From assembly GCA_023375785.1 (NCBI GenBank), contig SZWC01000029.1, forward strand, positions 565,096-629,095: a DNA stretch of 64,000 nt, in the 5' to 3' direction. Numbering within the stretch: the first letter of the stretch is position 1; each line of letters opens with the position of its first letter. The notes beneath the pieces were generated by a model. It was given only the letters and a program-made list of their open reading frames with translations, was not told where the DNA came from and did not search any database. The stretch comes from Penium margaritaceum (taxonomy: Eukaryota > Streptophyta > Zygnematophyceae > Desmidiales > Peniaceae). This document shows positions 51,127 through 63,348 of the stretch, one piece after another. A program made the position numbers and the translations under genes.

Positions 51127-51216
51127 ATTTGTAAGTGCGTATAAGTATGTGTAAGTGTGTGTAAGTACGTGTACATTTGTGTAAGTGCGTATAAGTGTGG
51201 ATAAGTGCAGTAAACT
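51127..51216 (+). repeat. Nine-unit module copy
   Basis: Diagnostic units are ATTTGTAAGT, TTGTGTAAGT and GCAGTAAACT, total 90 bp. Confidence 0.75.
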
Positions 51217-53084
51217 GCTTGTAAGTGCGTTTAAGTGTGTGTAAGTGCGTGTAAGTGCGTAGAAGTGCGTGTAAGTGTGTGCAAGTATGTGTAAGTGCGT
51301 GTAAGTACATGTAAGTGCGTATACGTACGTGTAAGTGCGTGTAACTGCATGTAAGTGCGTGCAAGTGTGTGTATGTACGTGTAAGTGCATGTAAGTGTGT
51401 GTTAGTGCATGTAAGTGTGTGTAAGTGCATACAAGTGTGTGTAAGTACGTGTAAGTGTGTGTAAGTGTGTCTAAGTGTGTGTAAGTGTATGTAAGTACGT
51501 GTAAGTGCGTGTAAGTGCATGGAGATGCGTCTAAGTATGTGGAAGTACGTGTAAGTGGGTGTAAGTGTATGTAAGTGCATGTAAGTGCGTGTAAGTGCGT
51601 GTCATTGTGTGTAAGTGCATGTAAGTGCGTCTAAGTGCACGTAAGTACGTGTAAGTGAGTGTAAGTGCGTGTAAGTACGTGTCTGTGTGTATAAGTGTAT
51701 GTAAGTGGGTATAAGTGTGTGGAAGTGCGGGTATGTGCATGTAAGTGCGTGGATGTCTGTGTAAGTGCGTGTATGTGCGTGTCATTGGATGTAAGTGCGT
51801 GTAAGGACATGCTAGTACGTGTAAGTGCGTATAAGTGCGTATACGTGCGTGCTAAGTGTGTGTAAGTGCTTGTAAGTACGTGTAAATGCATATCCCTTTG
51901 TGTAAGTGTGTGTAAGTGCATGTAAGTGCATGTAAGTACGTGTAAGTTTGTGTAAGTATGTGTAAGTGCGTGTAAGTGCATGTAAGTACATGTAAGTGTG
52001 TGTAAGTACGTGTAAGTGTATGTGAGTGCGTGTAAGTGCGTGTAAGTGCATGTTGGTGCGTGTAAGTGCGAGTGAGTGCGTGTTAGTGCGTGTATTTTCT
52101 TGTAAGCACGTGTAAGTGCATGTACATGCGTGTAAGTGCGTGTAAGTGCATGTAAGTACGTGTAAGTACGTGTACGTCGGTGTTAGTGTATGTAAGTGCG
52201 TCTTAGTGCGTGTAAGTGCATATAAGTGCGTGTAAGTGCTAGCAAGTGCGTGTAAGTGCATGTAAGTGTGTATAAGTGCGTGTAAGTATGTGTGAGTGCG
52301 TGTAAGTGCATGTAAGTACGTGTAAGTACACGTAAGTGTGTGTAAGTATGTGTAAGTGTGTGTAAGTGTGTGTAAGTGCGTGTAAGTATGAGTAAGTGTC
52401 TCTAAGTACGTGAAAGTGTGTGTAAGCGCGTGTAAGTGCGTGTAAGTATGTGTAAGTACGTTGAACTGCGTGTAAGTGGGTTTAAGTGCATGTAAGTTAT
52501 TGTAAGTGCATGTAAGTGCATGTTATTGTATGTAAGTGTGTGTAAGTGCGTGTAAGTGCATGTAAGTGTGTGTAAGTGCTATAAGTGCATGTAAGTGCGT
52601 GTAAGTGCGTGTAAGTGTGTGAAAGTGTGTGCAAGTATGTGTAAGTGCGTACAAATGCGTGCAAACATGTGTAAGTGTGTGTAAGTACGTGTAAGTACGT
52701 GGAACTTTGTGTAAGTAGGTGTAAATGCATGTAAGTGCGTATAAGTGTGTGTAAGTACGTGTAAGTATACGTTAGTGTGTGTATGTACGTGTAAGTGTGT
52801 GTAACTGCGTGTAAGTGCGTGTAATTGCATGTAAGTGCATGAAAATGTGTGTAAGTGCGTGTGAGTGCGTATAAGTGAGTGTAAGTGCGTGTAAGTGCCT
52901 GTAAGTACGTGTAAGTGCGTGTAAGTACATGTAACTGCCTGTAAATATGTGTAAGTGTGTGTAAGTGCGTGTAAGTGGTCGTGAGTTCTAATAAGTGCTT
53001 GTAAGTGCGTGTAATTACGTGTAAGTGCATATCAGTACGTGGAAGTGCGTGTAAGTACGTCTAAGTGCGTGTAAGTGCTTGTAA

Positions 53085-53145
53085 GTACGTGTAAGTGCGT
53101 GTAAGTACGTGTAAGTGCGTGTAAGTACGTGTAAGTGCGTGTAAG
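53085..53145 (+). repeat. Homogeneous 20 bp dimer stretch
   Basis: Units GCGTGTAAGT and ACGTGTAAGT alternate strictly here. The same alternation appears near 10611-10660. Such uniform patches within an otherwise degenerate array suggest recent local homogenisation. Confidence 0.75.
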
Positions 53146-54450
53146 TGCATATAAGTGCATGTAAGTGCGTGTAAGTACGTGTAAGTGTGTGTAACTGCGT
53201 GTAAGTATGCGTAAGTGTGTGTATGTGCGTGTAAGCTTGTGTAAGTGCGAGTAAATGCGTGTACGTGCGTGTAAGTGCGTGTAAGTGCATATTAGTATGT
53301 AAAAGCGCGTGTAAGTACGTATAAGTACGTTTCACTATGTGGAACTGCGTGTAAGTGCGTGTAAGTGTGTGTACGTGCATATAAGTGCGTGTAAGTGCAT
53401 GAAACTGTGTGTAAGTACATGTAAGTGTGTGTAAGTATGTGTAAGTGCGTGTAAGTGTGTGTAAGTACGTGTAAGTGCCTATAAGTACGTGTAAGTACGT
53501 GTAAGTATGTGTAGGTGTGTGTAAGTGCGTGTAAATACGTAAAAGTGTGTGGACGTGTGTATAGGTGTGTGTAAGTGCATATAAGTGTGTGTAAGTGCAT
53601 GTAAGTGCGTGTAAGTGCGTGTAAGTACATGTAAGTGGATATACGTGCCTGTAAGTGCGTATAAGTACGTGTAAGTGCGTATAAGTGTGTATAAGTGCAT
53701 GTAAGTGTGTGTGAGTGCACGTAACTCCATGTAAGTGCGTGTAAGTGGGTGTAAGTGCGTATACGTACGTGTAACTGTGTGTAAGTGTGTGTAACTGTGT
53801 GCAAGTATGTGTAAGTGCGTTGAAGTGCGTATAAGTGCATGTAAGTGCGTGTAAGTGCATGTCAGTATGTGTAAGTGTGTGTAAGTGCATATAAGTACGT
53901 GTAAGTTTGTGTAAGTACATATAAGTATGTGTAAGTGTAATTAACAGCGTGTAAGTACGTGTAAGTACATGTAAGTGTGTGTAAGTACGTATTAGTGCAT
54001 GCAAGTGTATATACGTCCGTGTAAGTGCGTGTAAGTACGTGTAAGTGTGTGCAAGTGTATGCAAGTGCGTGCAAGTACGTGCAAGTGCATGTAAGTACGT
54101 GTAAGTGCATGTGTATGTACATGTGTAAGTGTGTGTAAGTGCGTGTATGTGCGTATGAGTGTGTGTAATGGGTGTAAGTATGTGTAAGTGCGTGTAAGTA
54201 CGTTTAAGTACGTGTAAGTGCGTGTAAGTGTGTGTTTGTGCGTGGTAGTGTGTGGTATTGCGTGTAATTGCGTGTAAGTACGTGTAAGTACGTGTAACTG
54301 CGTATAAGTGCGTGTTAGTGCGTGCAAGTGCGGGTAAGTACGTGTGAGTGCGTGTAAGTGCGTGTAAGTGCGTGTAGTTGTGTGTAGGTGCGTGTGAGTG
54401 CATGTAAGTGCGTGTAAGAACGGTCAAGTGCGTGTAAGTGCCTGTAAGTG

Positions 54451-54520
54451 CGTGTGAATGCGTGTGAGTGCGTGTGAGTGCGTGTGAGTGCGTGTGCGTA
54501 TGTATGAGTGCGTGTGAGTG
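54451..54520 (+). repeat. GCGTGTGAGT sub-array
   Basis: Several consecutive units carry GTGAGT in place of GTAAGT (54461-54490, then 54505-54520), with further scattered copies between 54340 and 54625. This change is uncommon elsewhere in the window, so a single A-to-G variant seems to have spread locally. Confidence 0.8.
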
Positions 54521-57500
54521 CGTGCAAGTGCGTGTAAGTGCGCGTAAGTGTGTGTACATGCGGGTAAGTACGTGTAATGACGTGTAAGTGCATGTGAGTA
54601 TGTGTGAGTACGTGTGTGTGCGTGTGAGTGCGTGTAAGTGCGTGTAAGTGTATGTAGGTGCGTGTAAGTGCGTGTAAGTGCGTGTAAGTACGTCTAAGTG
54701 CGCGTAAGTGCATGTAAGTGCGTGTAAGTGCATGCAAGTATGTGTAAGTGCGTGTAAATACGTGTGAGTACGTGTAAGTACATGTAGGTGCGTGTAAGTA
54801 CATGTAAGTATGTGCAAGTCGGTGTAAGTATGTGTAAGTGTGTGTAAATATGTGTAACTGCATATAAGTACGTGTAAATACGGGTAAGTGCGTGTAAGTA
54901 CGTGTAAGTCCATATAAGTGCGTGTAAGTGCGTGTAATTGCATGTAAGTGTGTGTAAGGACATGTAAGTGTGTGTAAGTGCATGTAAGTACGTGTAAGTG
55001 CGTGTAAGTGCGTGTAAGTGTGTCCAAGTGCCTGTAAGCGTGTGTAACTGCGTGTCACTCTGTGTAAGTGTGTGTAGGTGCGTGTAAGTGCATGTAAGTG
55101 TGTGTAAGTACGTGTAAGTGTGTGTAAGTGCTTGTAAGTGCTGTAAGTGCGTGTACGTATGTGTACATATGTGTAACTGCATGTAAGTACGTGTAACTGT
55201 GTGTAAGTCTGTGTAAGTACGTGTAAGTGCGTGTAAGTGCGTGTATGTGCGTAAAAGTGTGCATAAGTGCATGTAAGTGCTTGTAAGTACGTGTAAGTGT
55301 GTGTATGTGCGTGTAAGTACGTGTAAGTGCTTGTAAGTGCGTGTAAGTACGTGTAAGTGCGTATAAGTGCGTATAAGTGCGTGTAAGTACGTATATGTAC
55401 ATGTAAGTACGTGTAAGTGTGTGTAAGTGCGAGTAAGTGTGTCTAAATACATGTAAGTGCGTATTTGTGCGTATACGTGCGTGTAAGTGCATGTAAGTGC
55501 ATGTGTGTATGTGTAAGTACGTGTATGTGTGTGTAATTGCGTGTAAGTGTGTGTAAGTGCATGTAAGTATATGTAAGTGTGTGTAAGTGTGTGTAAGTGC
55601 ATGTAAGTGCGTGTAAGTGTGTGTAAGTGTGTATAAGTACGTGTAAGTGCGTGTAAGTGCGTGTAACTGCGTGTAACTGCGTGTAAGTGCGTGTAAATAC
55701 GTGTAAGTACGTATACATACGTATAAGTGCGTGTAACTGCGTGTAAGTGCGTGTAAGTGTGTGTAAGTATGTGTAAGTGTGTGTAAGTGTGTGTAAGTAC
55801 GTATAAGTACGTGTAAGTGCATGTAAGTATGTGAGTGCATGTAAGTATGTGCAAGTGCGTGTAAGTATGTGTAAGTGGATATAAGTGTGTGTAAGTGCGT
55901 GTAAGTGCATGTAAGTGCGTGTAAGTACGTCCAAGTATGTGTAAGTGTGTGTAAGTGCATGTAAGTGCGTGTAAGTGCGTGTAAGTGCGTGTTAGTGCGT
56001 GTAGGTGCGTTTAAGTTCATGTAAGTGTGTGTATGTGCATATAAGTGTGTCTAAGTGCAAGTAAGTACGTGTACGTGGGTATAAGTGTGTGTATGTGCAT
56101 TTAAGTGCGTGTAAGTGCGTGTAAGTACGTGAAATTGTATGTAAGTGTATGTAAGTGTATGTAAGCACGTGTAACTACGTGTAAGTGCGTGTAAGTACGT
56201 GTAAGTGCGTGTAAATGTGTGTAACTGCGTGTAAGTGCGTGTAACTGTGTGTAAGTGTTTCTAAGTGCGTGTAAGTGCGTGTAAGTGCGTGCAAGTGCGT
56301 GTAAGTGCTTGTAAGTGTGTGTAAGTGCATGTAAGTGCGTATAAGTGCGCCTAAGTATGTGTAAGTACGTGTAAGTGCGTGTAAGTGTGAGTACGTGTGT
56401 GTAAGTGCGTATAAGTGAATATTCGTGCGTGTAAGTACGTGTAAGTATGTGTAAGTATGTATAAGTGTGGATAACTGCGTGGAAGTACGTGTAAGTACGT
56501 GTAAGTACATGTAAGTGTGTGTATGTACGTGTCAGTACGTGTTAGTGCGAGTTAGTGTGTGTAAGTGCGTATAAGTGTGGTTAAGTGCGTGTAACTACGT
56601 GTAAGTACGTGTATGTGCGTATAAGTACGTGTAAGTGCATGTACGTGTGTGTAAGTACGTGTAAGTGTGTGTAAGTACGCGTAAGTGTGTGTAAGTGTGT
56701 GTAAGTGCGTATAAGTGCGTGAAAGTGCGTATAAGTGCGCGTAAGTGTGTGTAAGATTGTGTAAGTACATATACGTGCCTGTAAGTGCATGTAAGTGTAT
56801 TTAAAGTGCATGTAAGTGCATGTAAGTGCATGTAAGTACGAGTAAGTGGGTATAAGTACGTGTAAGTGCGTGTAAGTGCGTGTAAGGGCGTGTAAGTACG
56901 TGTAAGTACCTGTAAGTGCGTGTAAGTACGTGTAAGTGTGTGTAATTGCGTGTAAGTGTGTGTAAGTGCGTGTAACTACGTGTAAGTGCGTGTAACTATG
57001 TGTAAGTGTTTGTAAGTACGTGTAAGTACGTGTTAGTGCGTGTAAGTGCATGTATGCTTGTGTAAGTGGGTGAAAGTGCGTGTAAGTGCTATCGCTTGCA
57101 TATAAGTACGTGTAAGTGCGTGTTAGTTTTGGTAAGTGCGTGAAAATGTGTATAAGTGCATGTAAGTGTGTGCAAGTGCGAGTAAGTGCATGTAAGTGCG
57201 TATAAGTACGTATTCGTGTGTATAAGTGCGCGTAAGTGCATGTAAGTACGTGTAAGTATGGATAACTGTGTGTAAGTATGTGCAAGTGTGTGTAAGTGCG
57301 TGTACGTGTGTGTATGTGCGTGTAAGTGCGTGTCAGTTTGTGAAAGTGTGTATAAGTACGTATAAGTACGTGTAAGTGCGTGTAAGTGCGTATAAGTGTG
57401 TGTAACTGCATGTTACTGCGTGTAACTGCGTGTCACTACGTGTAAATGCATGTAAGTGCATGTAAGTGGATGTAAGTGTGTGTAAGTGCATGTAACTGTG

Positions 57501-60500
57501 TGTAAGTGCGTGTAAGTGTGTGTAAGTACGTGTAAGTGTGTGTAAATGCGTGTAAGTGCGTGTAAATATGTATAAGTACATATAAGTGCATGTAAGTGCG
57601 TGTAAGTACGTGTAAGTGTGTGTAAGTGTGAGTAAGTGTGTATATGTGCGTGTAAGTGCATGGAAGTGTGTGTAAGTGCATGTAAGTGCGTGTAAGCGGG
57701 TGTAAGTACGAGTAAGTAGGTATAAGTACGTCTAAGTGTGTGTACGTGCGTATAAGTGCATGTAAGTGCGTGTACGTATGTGTAAGTACGTGTAAGTGAA
57801 TGTAAGTTCATGTAATTGTGTGTAAGGGTGTATAAGTTCGTATAGGTGTAAGTGTATGTATGTGCATGTAAGTACGTTTATGTACGTGTAAGTGTGTGTA
57901 AGTGCGTGTAAGTGTGTGTAAGTGTGTGTAAGTCTATGTAATTGTATATAAGTGCGTGTAAGTACACGTAACTGCATGTAAGTGCGTGTAAGTGCATGTA
58001 AGTGCGTGTAAGTGCATGCAACTGCGTGTAAGTGTGTGTAAGTGCGTGTAAGTACGTGTAAGTGCGTGTAAGTGCATGTAAGTGCGTGTAAGTACGAGTA
58101 AGTACATGTAAGTGTGTGTAAGTGTGTATAAGTGCATATAAGTGCATATAAATGTTTGTAAGTGCGTGTACGTACTTGTGAGTGCGTGCAAGTGCGTATA
58201 AGTACGTGTAAGTGCGTGTAAGTGTGTGCAAGTACGTGTAAGTGCATATAGGTGTGCGTAAATCTGTGTAAGTACGCGTAAGTATGTGTAAGTACGTGTA
58301 AGTACGTGTACGTGTGTGTAAGTGTGTGTAAGTGTGTCTAAGTGCGTGTAAGTGTGTGTACGTGTGTGTAAGTGCGTGTAAGCATGTGTAAGTGTTTGTA
58401 ACTGTGTGTAAGTGCGTGTAAGTATGTGTAAGTGTGTATAAGTATATGTAAGTGCGTGTAAGTGCGTGTAAGTGCGTGTAAGTGTGTGTAAGTGTATGTA
58501 AGTATGTGTAAGTGTGTAAAAGTGCGTGTAAGTACGTGTAAGTGAGTGTAACTATGTGTAAGTGTGTGTAAGTGCGTGTAAGTGCGTGTAAGTGCGTGTA
58601 AGTGTGGATAAGTGCATGTAAGTGCATGTAAGTGCATGTAAGTGCGTGTAAGTGTGTGTAATTGCTTGTAAGTACGTGTAACGACATGTAAGTGCATGGA
58701 AGTATGTGTAAGCGCGTGTATGTGCGTGTAAGTGTGTGTAAGTGCCTGTAAGTGCGTGTAAGTGCTTGTGACTGCGTATAAATGCGTGTAAGTGCCTGTA
58801 AGTGCTTGTAAGTTTGTGTAAGTGCGTCTAAGTGCGTATAGGTGCATGTAAGTGTGTGTAAGTGCTTGTAAGTGCATGTAAGTGCATGTAAGTGCTTGTA
58901 AGTACGTGTAAGTGCTTGTAAGTGTGTGTAAGTGCGTGTAAGTACGTGTAAGTGCGTGTTAGTGTGTGTAAGTGTGTGTAAGTATGTGTAAATGCGTATA
59001 AGTGTATGTAAGTGAATGTAAGTGTGTGTAAGTACGTGTAAGTACGAGTAAGTGTGTGTAAGTGCATGTTTGCCCGTATTCGTAGGTATAAGTACGTATT
59101 AGTGTGTGTAAGTGCGTGTAAGTGCATGTAAGTACGCGTAAGTGTGTGTAACTGCATGTAAGTGTGTGTAAATGTCTCTAAGTGTGCATAGGTGTGTGTA
59201 AGTGCGTGTAAGTGTGTATAAGTGTGAGTAAGTACGTGTTGGGTATAAGTGTGTGTAAGTGCGTGCAAGTACGTGTAAGTGGGTATAATAGTATGTAAGT
59301 ACGTGTAAGTGTGTCTAAGTGCGTGTAAGTCGTGTAAGTGTGTGAAAGTGCGTATATGTGCGTATATGTATGTGTAAGTGCGTGAACGTGCGTATAAGTG
59401 CGTGCAACTGTGTGTAACTGCGTGTAAGTATGTGTAAGTGCATGTAAATTGATATAAGTGTGTGTAAGTGCATGTAACTGTATGTAAGTGCATGTAAGTG
59501 TGTGTAAGTATGTGTAAGTGTGTGTAAATGCGTGTAAGTGCGTGTAAGTGCGTGTAAGTATGTATAAGTATGTGTAAATGTCTGTAAGTACCTCTAAGTG
59601 TGTGTAAGTGTGTGTAAATGCGTATACATGCGTGTAAGTGCATGTAAGTGTGTTTAAGTGCATGTAAGTGCGTGTAAGTGCGTGTAAATACGAGTAAGTG
59701 GGTATAAGTACGTGTAAGTGCATGTATGTGCGTGTAAGTGTGTGTAAGTGCGTGTGAGTATGTGTAGGTATGTGTAAGTGCATGTAAGTACGTGTTATTG
59801 TGTGTAAGTGTGTATAAGTTGATGTGAGTGTATGTAAGTGTGTGTAAGTGCATGTAAGTGCATGTAAGTGCGTGTAAGTACATGTAATTGTGTGTAAGTG
59901 CATGTAAGTGCGTATAAGTGCGTGTATGTACGTGTAAGTGGGTATTAGTGCGTGTAAGTGCGTGTAAGTACGTGTAATTGCGTGTAAGCGCGTGTACGTG
60001 CGTGTAAGTGCGTGTAAGTGTGTGTAAGTGTATATAAGTCTTGTGAGTGTGCGTACCTGCGTGTAAGTTTGTGTAAGTGCATGTAAGTGCATGTAAGTAT
60101 GTGTAACTGTGTGTACGTGCGTGTAACTGCATGTAAGTGCGTATAAGAGCGTGTAAGTGCGTGTAAGTACATGCAAGTGCGTGTAAGTACGTGTGAGTGC
60201 GTGTACGTATGTGTAAGTGTGTATAAGTGCATGTAAGTGTTTGTAAGTGCGTGTAAGTACGTGTGAGTGCGTGTTAATGCGTGTAAGTGCGTGTAAGTGC
60301 GTGTAAGTGTGTGTAAGTGCGTGTAAGTGCATATAGGTGCGTGTTAGTCCGTATAAGTACACGTAAGTACGTGTAAGTGCGTGTAAGTGCATGTAAGTGT
60401 GTGTAAGTGTATGTAAGTGCGTGTAAGTGCGTGTAAGTATGTGTAAGTACGTGTAAGTGCGTGTAAGCACATGTAAGTGTGTGTAATTTCGTGTAAGTGC

Positions 60501-62188
60501 GTGTAAGTGTGTGTAAGTGTGTGTAAGTGCGTATAAGTACGTGTAAGTGTGTGCAAGTGCATGTAAGTGTGTGTAAGTTCTATAAGTACGTGTAACTGTG
60601 TGTAAGTGTGTATAACTATGTCTAAGTGTGTAAACGTATGTGTAAGTGCATGTAAGTACGTGTATGTGTATGTTTGTGCGTGTAAGTGTGGGTAATTGTG
60701 TGTAAGTACGTGTAAGGACATGTAAGTGCGTGTAAGTGCCTATAAGTGCGTGTAAGCTTGTGTAAGTGCGTGTACGTGTGTGTAAGTGCCTGTAAGTGCG
60801 TGTACGTTCTTGTAACTATGTTTAAGTGCATGTAAGTGCATGTAAGTGCATGTAAGTGCATGTAAGTGCGTATAAGAGCGTGTAAGTGCTTGTAAGTGTG
60901 TGTAAGTGCGTGTAAGTGCGTATAAGTGTATATTACTGCGTGTAAGTGTTTGTAACTACGTGTAAGTGTGTGTAAGTGCATGTAAGTGCATGTAAGTGCA
61001 TGTAAGTGCGTGTAAGTGTATGCAAGTGTGTGTAAGTGTGTGTAAGTGTGTGTAAGTGCTTGTAAGTGCGTGTAAGTGCGTTAAGTTCGTGTAAGTACGT
61101 ATAAGTGCATGTAAGTGCGTGTAAGTGTGTGTAAGTATGTGTAAGTATGTCTAAGTGCGTGTAAGTGCATGTAAGTGTGTATAAGTGCGTGTAAGTGCAT
61201 GTAAATGTGTGTAAGTGCTTGTAAGTACGAGTAAGTACGTGTAAGTGTGTGTTAGTGCATATCCGTACGTATAAGTACGTATACGTTTGTGTAAGTGCGT
61301 GTAAGTGCATGTAATTACGTGTAAGTGTGTGTAACTGCGTGTAAGTGCGTGTAAGTATGTATAAGTGTGTATAAGTGTGTGTACGTATGTGTAAGTAGAT
61401 GTTAGTGTGTGTAAGTGTCTGTTAGTGTGTGCAAGTGCATACAAGTGCGTGTAAGTGCATGTTACTGCGTGTAAGTGCATGTAAGTGTATGTGAGTTTGT
61501 GTAAGTACGCGTAAGTGCATGTAAGTACGTGTAAGCGCATGTAAGTGTGTGTAAGTGTATGTAAGTGCGTGTAAGTATGTGTAAGTGTGTGTAAGTGCGC
61601 GTAAGTGTGTATAAGTGTGTGTAAGTGCATGTAAGTGTGTATAAGTGCATGTAAGTGCGTGTAACTTTGTGTAAGTACGTGTAAGTGGGTATAAGTACGT
61701 GTAAGTGCGTCTAAGTACGTGTAAGTGTGTGTAAGTACGTGTAGGTGCGTGTAAGTGCGTGTAAGTGCATGTAAGTGTTTGTAAGTACGTGTAAGTACGT
61801 ATAAGTGCGTATAAGTGCGTGTAAGTGCATGTAAGTGTGTGTAAGTGTATATAAGTGCGTGTAAGTACGTGTAAGTGGATGTAAGTGCATGTAAGTGCAT
61901 GTAAGTACGTATAAGTGAGTGTGTAAGTACGTGTAAGTGCGTGTAAGTACGTGTAAGTGCGTGGAAGTATGTGTAAGTGCATGTAAGTGCATGTAAGTGT
62001 ACGTAACTATGTGTAAGTGCGTGTAAGTGCATGCAAGTGCGTGTAAGTATGTGTAAGTGCATTTAACTGTGTGTAAGTACGCATAACTGCGTGTTAATGT
62101 GTGTAAGTGCGTGTAAGTGCATGTAAGTGTGTATAAGTATTTGTAAGTATGTGGAAGTGCGTGGAAGTTCGTGTAAGTGCATGTACGT

Positions 62189-62278
62189 GTTTGTATGTGC
62201 GTGTAAGTATGTGTAAGTGCGTGTAAGTATGTGTACGTTCCTGTAAGTGCGTATACGTGCGTGTAAGTACAATTAATT
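62189..62278 (+). repeat. Nine-unit module copy
   Basis: Diagnostic units are GTTTGTATGT, TCCTGTAAGT and ACAATTAATT, total 90 bp. Confidence 0.68.
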
Positions 62279-62448
62279 GTGTGTAAGTGCGTGTAAGTGC
62301 ATGTAAGTACGTGTAAGTACGTATAAGTGCATGTAAGTGTGTGCAAGTGTGTGCAAGTGCGTGTAAGTGCGTGTAAGTGCATGTAAGTACGTGTAAGTAT
62401 GTGTAAGTACATGTTTGTGCGTGTAAGTGCGTGTAAGTGCATGTAAGT

Positions 62449-62538
62449 ATTTGTAAGTACGAGTAAGTACGTGTAAGTACGTGTAAGTGGGTGTAAGTTG
62501 GTATAAGTGCGTGTAAGTGTGTGTAAGTACAATTAATT
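62449..62538 (+). repeat. Nine-unit module copy
   Basis: Diagnostic units are ATTTGTAAGT, TGGTATAAGT and ACAATTAATT, total 90 bp, 260 bp after the preceding copy. Confidence 0.7.
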
Positions 62539-63258
62539 GTGTGTAAATGTGTATTTATGTGTGTAAGTGCGTATAAGTGTGTTTAAGTGTGTACAAGTAC
62601 GTGTAAGTGCGTGTAAGTGCATTTAAGTACGTGTAAGTGTGTGTAAGTGCGTGTAAGTGCGTGTAAGTGCGTGTAAGTGCGTATAAGTCTGTGTAAGTGC
62701 GTGTAAGTGTGTGTTCATGCGTTTAAGTGCGTATAAGTACATGTAAGTGCGTGTAAGAACGTGTAAGTGTGTGTAAGTGTGTGTAAGCACGTGTAAGTAC
62801 GTGTAACTGTGTATAAGTGCGTGTAATTATATGTAAGTGTGTGTAAGTACGTGTAAGTACGTGTAAGTATTTTTAATTGTGTGTAAGTGCATGTTAGTGC
62901 GTGTAAATGCGTGTTAGTGCATGTAAGTTCGTCTAAGTGCGTGTAAGTGTGTGTAAGTGTATGTAAGTGCGTGTGAGTGCATGCAAGTGCATGTAAGTAC
63001 GTGTAAGTGCGTATAACTGCGTGTAAGTACGTGCAAGTACGTGTAAGTGCGTGTAAGTACGTGTATGTACGTGTAAGTGCTTGTAAGTACGTGTAAGTAC
63101 GTGTAAGTGCGTGTAACTATGTGTAAGTGCGTGTTAACGTGTGTAAGTGTGTGTAAGTATGTGTAAGTACGTGTTTGTGCCTGTAAATGTGTGTATGTGC
63201 GTATAAGTATGTGTAAGTGTGTACAAGTGCGTGTAAGTGCGTGTTATTGCATGTAAGT

Positions 63259-63348
63259 GTTTGTAAGTACGTGTAAGTATGTGTAAGTGCGTGTAAGTGC
63301 ATGTAAGTTTGTGTAAGTGCGTGTAAGTGTGTGTAAGTACAATTAACT
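63259..63348 (+). repeat. Nine-unit module copy, last in the window
   Basis: Diagnostic units are GTTTGTAAGT, TTGTGTAAGT and ACAATTAACT, total 90 bp, about 190 bp before the main satellite ends. Confidence 0.75.

Larger units (their letters stand above)
45173..51216 (+). repeat. Higher-order repeat family with two linked markers
   Basis: Marker A, CGTTTCAGTGCATG and variants followed by ATGCATAAC-like units, starts at 45173, 46291, 47101, 48601 and 50048. Marker B, the nine-unit module, follows at 46541, 47341, 48851 and 50288, always 240-250 bp after A. A further B lies at 51127 without a clear A. Spacings between successive A markers are 1118, 810, 1500 and 1447 bp, so long and short forms of the repeat alternate. 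Confidence 0.82.
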
